From Roseovarius mucosus DSM 17069 (lineage in GTDB: Bacteria; Pseudomonadota; Alphaproteobacteria; Rhodobacterales; Rhodobacteraceae), in NCBI RefSeq assembly GCF_000768555.3, contig NZ_KN293975.1, forward strand, positions 558,001 to 622,000: 64,000 nt of DNA, written 5' to 3'. Every line of letters starts with the position of its first letter. Position 1 is the stretch's first letter. The notes beneath the pieces were generated by a model. It made no database searches. It was not told the DNA's origin and saw only the letters and a list, made by a program, of their open reading frames with translations. Position numbers and translations under genes: made by a program. This document shows positions 62,119 through 64,000 of this stretch, in pieces.

Positions 62119-62337
62119 TCAATCGGCCTTGGCCGAGGTGTCGGTCTCTTCTGGGTCATACCCGGTTTCATCGTCGCCCAAAAGCGTTACATGGGTGCTG
62201 TCGGTTTCTTCGCAATAGCTAAGGCCATAGGCGGCGCGCCCGTCGCGGCGATAGCGGAGGATTTCATGCCACATCGTATAGGCAAAAATTCCAGCGAAGG
62301 GTAAAATCAGCAAGGCAACGAGAAGGCGGGGTTCCAT
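62119..62337 (-). CDS. small membrane protein between bolA and grxD (72 aa)
   Basis: A 72-residue protein with one N-terminal membrane helix (RLLVALLILPFAGIFAYTMW), then a cytoplasmic part HEILRYRRDGRAAYGLSYCEETDS and an acidic end. I do not recognise a named family. It starts 5 nt after the bolA stop codon and ends 21 nt before grxD, so the three genes appear cotranscribed; a link with Fe-S handling is only inferred. Confidence 0.6.
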   Translation of the reverse strand: MEPRLLVALLILPFAGIFAYTMWHEILRYRRDGRAAYGLSYCEETDSTHVTLLGDDETGYDPEETDTSAKAD

Positions 62338-62342
62338 CAGGC

Positions 62343-62579
62343 TCAGTCGGGTGCCTTGGTCGTCAAAGCGAGTGCATGAACGGCACCATTGGGGCCGTCC
62401 ATCTTGCCCTTGAGCGCGGCGTAGACGGCGCGCTGCTGCTGAACGCGATTCATGCCGCGAAAGCTCTCGTCGATCACTTCGGCGGCGAAATGCACGCCGT
62501 CGTCGCCTTCGACGGTGATCTTGGCATTGGGCAGGGCCTGGCGGATCAGGGCTTCGAGATCGGAGGCGAGCATGGCCAT
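62343..62579 (-). CDS. BolA family protein
   Basis: A 78-aa BolA-like protein (LEALIRQALPNAKITVEGDDGVHFAAEVIDESFRGMNRVQQQRAVYAALKGKM...VHALALTTKAP), the partner of CGFS glutaredoxins in [2Fe-2S] cluster binding. The His in GDDGVHF and the conserved C-terminal VHALAL are present. ATG 62579 follows AAGGAGACCACCG; ATG 62573 would be two codons later. Confidence 0.93.
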   Translation of the reverse strand: MAMLASDLEALIRQALPNAKITVEGDDGVHFAAEVIDESFRGMNRVQQQRAVYAALKGKMDGPNGAVHALALTTKAPD

Positions 62580-62654
62580 CGGTGGTCTCCTTGTCAGGTC
62601 TTGCCCAAGATGTAGAGCGCCGCCGGGAGGAGTGCAAGAGAGCGTGGCACCTGC

Positions 62655-62719
62655 CTTTCATCTGGCGCAAAATACCTCGGGGGGAGCGCCGCAAGGCGCG
62701 TGGGGGGCAGCGCCCCCCT
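62655..62719 (-). repeat. GC hairpin + GAGGTATTTT..CCAGATGA intergenic element, copy 3
   Basis: On the minus strand: GGGGGGCGCTGCCCCCC hairpin, a second hairpin with GCGCC/GGCGC arms, then CCCCCCGAGGTATTTTGCG and CCAGATGAAAGG. It follows the YbjN-like gene stop codon (62730) by about 10 nt and precedes bolA. Same family as 30244 and 42431. Confidence 0.65.
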
Positions 62720-62729
62720 CTGGCGAGGT

Positions 62730-63263
62730 TCAGATTTCCTCGCCCTTCTTGAGCAGATCGTCGATGAGCGCGCGTTGCAGCGCGCCGCTGTCGCCGCCAC
62801 CATATTGCAGCGCGCCGCCGGAATAGAGCGTGCCGTAACTCTGGGCGAGGTTCACCACCTGACCAAGACCCGAGATGAATTCGTCCTTTTCCAGAGGTTT
62901 GAGCGGATGGATGAAGGCGGCCCAGAGAATATCCTTGGCAATGGCGTAGCGCGCATCGAGAGCGGTGTCGAAATTGGCCTGCAGGACGCGGCTGAGGTCC
63001 TCGGGCGCAAGGTCTTCGGTCTTGGCCACGGGGGTCATGGCGCGCATCCGGTCGGCGGTTTCATCCGTGACGATGAGAACCTGCACGTCATTGATGCTGA
63101 GCTGCCAGACGGTGCCGTTGCTCTGCGCTTGCGGATCGAGGGCGCGGATGATCGTATCGAGCCGGTCGAGCGTCATCGCGGGTTCTGGCTCTGGGGGGGT
63201 GTCCTGTGCTGTGAGGGGCGTGGCGAGCAGGACAAGGCTGGCAAGAAGCAGACGACGGAGCAT
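62730..63263 (-). CDS. exported YbjN-like protein
   Basis: A 177-aa protein with a signal peptide (MLRRLLLASLVLLATPLTA-QD) and a domain whose pattern (LDRLDTIIRALDPQAQSNGTVWQLSINDVQVLIVTDETADRMRAMTPV...VLQANFDTALDARYAIAKDILWAAFIHPLKPLEKDEFISGLGQVVNLAQSYG) resembles the YbjN/type III chaperone-like fold. Function unknown. ATG 63263 has AAAGGATCGTCC upstream; an in-frame ATG at 63278 is less well placed. It lies between purL and bolA. Confidence 0.7.
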   Translation of the reverse strand: MLRRLLLASLVLLATPLTAQDTPPEPEPAMTLDRLDTIIRALDPQAQSNGTVWQLSINDVQVLIVTDETADRMRAMTPVAKTEDLAPEDLSRVLQANFDTALDARYAIAKDILWAAFIHPLKPLEKDEFISGLGQVVNLAQSYGTLYSGGALQYGGGDSGALQRALIDDLLKKGEEI

Positions 63264-63383
63264 GGACGATCCTTTCATGGCTGGCACGAGCCTGCCACGG
63301 TGGCCGTGTCTGCGCCATGGGGCTCCGGATAATGTGAAGGGGAGAGAGGGCGGTCTTAAGGGATCGTTGCGCTTATGCGATGA

Positions 63384-63549
63384 GCCGCGCGGGGCCCGTC
63401 CGCCGGGTGGGCGCAGCAACCTCATCGGCTGGCACTTTATGCCTGTAAAGTACGTCCCCGTTATCAGCGTGTTCAGACCTTGCAAAAGCGCCCGCCCGAG
63501 GGGGCGGACGGGCGCTGCGCGGCGGCGCTACGCGCCTTGATTCCGCGCT
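63384..63549 (+). repeat. structured intergenic element, type A copy 2
   Basis: CCGCGCGG, arm GCCCGTCCGCC (63394-63404) pairing with GGCGGACGGGC (63503-63513), and GGGCGC (63409-63414) pairing with GCGCCC (63488-63493). The core (GCAACCTCATCGGCTGGCA; CTTTATGCCTGTAAAGTA) aligns without gaps to the other copies. It is followed by GGCGC-tac-GCGCC and TTGATTCCGCGC. It makes up most of the 347-nt gap between purL and the YbjN-like gene. Confidence 0.8.
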
Positions 63550-63610
63550 TTGGAGATTGGGGCGAACGTCAGAAACAGGCCAAAATCGCCATCCTGATGT
63601 GCCTGCCTCC

Positions 63611-64000
63611 TCAGCCGAAGGTCGCCCCGAAAGTGCCCCGGAAGAGGGCCGACAATTCGGCCAGCGGCGCCTCGGATTTGCCCAAGCGCACGGTGTCGCC
63701 GGTGAAGCGCCCCACGGAGGTGAGAGGCACGCCCGCTTGACCTGCGGCGATCATGAGCGCCTCGGCCTGATCGAAATTGCAGGCGATGATATAGCGCGCC
63801 TGATCCTCGCCGAAAAGCGTGGCGGCATCATCGCTGTCGAGCTGCACGCCCACGCCAGCGGCCTCTGCCATCTCGAAGGCCGCGAGGGCCAGACCCCCAT
63901 CGCTAAGGTCGGTGCAGGCCTTGATCAGCGCATGGTTGGCGCGGATGAAATCGCCGTGGCGTTTTTCTGCGGCCAGATCCACGGGGGGGGCGTCGCCCTC
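63611..64000 (-). CDS. purL: phosphoribosylformylglycinamidine synthase subunit PurL, C-terminal part
   Basis: ATP-dependent amidation in purine synthesis. The frame is open to the window edge ([19 protein letters not shown]...), so only the last 129 residues are here. [25 protein letters not shown] with the phosphate-binding [19 protein letters not shown] and [16 protein letters not shown] are typical of the C-terminal AIRS-like domain of PurL. The rest lies beyond 64000. Confidence 0.92.
   Translation of the reverse strand, partial: EGDAPPVDLAAEKRHGDFIRANHALIKACTDLSDGGLALAAFEMAEAAGVGVQLDSDDAATLFGEDQARYIIACNFDQAEALMIAAGQAGVPLTSVGRFTGDTVRLGKSEAPLAELSALFRGTFGATFG

Noticed and set aside
1..64000. 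CRISPR arrays, insertion sequences, prophage or defence islands
   Set aside because: No regularly spaced direct repeats, transposase, integrase, phage structural or restriction genes are seen on either strand; the dispersed repeats found are intergenic and structured, not arrays.

Overview
The window is chromosomal DNA from a marine Rhodobacteraceae (Roseobacter-group) alphaproteobacterium. The evidence is GC-rich dense coding with many 4-nt start/stop overlaps, a 3'-truncated-in-window dddP (DMSP lyase), an RpoE-ChrR singlet-oxygen pair with the five-gene operon that flanks it in the Rhodobacter sphaeroides RSP1091-1087 style, ctaA, a short-form DUF6614/Usg/DUF4167/DUF2237 complement, and ihfB-lapA-trpF-trpB. 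No prophage, insertion sequence, CRISPR array or plasmid-type replication gene is visible. Nearly everything is core genome.

Layout. 1-3.1 kb: end of dddP, a small membrane protein, a GGDEF diguanylate cyclase and an alpha/beta-hydrolase-OsmC fusion. 3.2-9.2 kb: chrR and rpoE (minus) behind a textbook group-RpoE promoter, divergent from an operon (FAD oxidoreductase, DUF1365, MFS, DUF3833, SDR) linked in R. sphaeroides to membrane-lipid/furan fatty acid chemistry; its first gene carries a one-base frameshift. 9.3-17.3 kb: small conserved proteins, dapD, rpmJ, tRNA-Val(GAC), N-formylglutamate amidohydrolase-like gene, dinB, tkt. 17.5-25.5 kb: coiled-coil protein plus zapA, DUF1499, prfA-prmC, DUF4167, a TrmJ-type rRNA/tRNA methyltransferase, ctaA, and an M32 carboxypeptidase with a second one-base frameshift. 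25.5-30.2 kb: surface-polysaccharide block (long-form epimerase/dehydratase, sugar transferase, small epimerase, divergent export lipoprotein). 30.3-42.4 kb: gyrA, usg, DASS transporter, SYLF lipoprotein, hemB, mfd. 42.5-52.3 kb: class I aldolase, pgk, tandem cyclophilins, DUF4336, DUF3179, DEAD-box helicase, selO, GNAT and nucleoside hydrolase. 52.6-56.4 kb: ihfB-lapA-trpF-GNAT-methyltransferase-trpB. 56.5-64 kb: two PepSY-like exported proteins with a membrane-anchored LuxR-type regulator, AhpD-like protein, DUF2237, mazG, M20 peptidase plus agmatinase, grxD, bolA, a YbjN-like exported protein and the end of purL.

The most interesting non-coding signal is a family of four dispersed ~165-nt intergenic elements (13505, 15040, 47642, 63384). 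All share an ungapped 44-nt core, enclosed by long inverted repeats and followed by a small tri-loop hairpin. The paired arms differ between copies by compensatory changes, which argues for selection on structure. A second family of GC hairpins ending in a GAGGTATTTT...CCAGATGA tail occurs three times, and short REP palindromes occur near 0.6 and 47.8 kb. Other signals worth attention are the RpoE promoter that argues against the longest rpoE start, two one-base frameshifts both in GGGGG runs, a 17-bp stem-loop downstream of gyrA, an 18-bp perfect palindrome after trpB, and the PepSY/LuxR membrane module.
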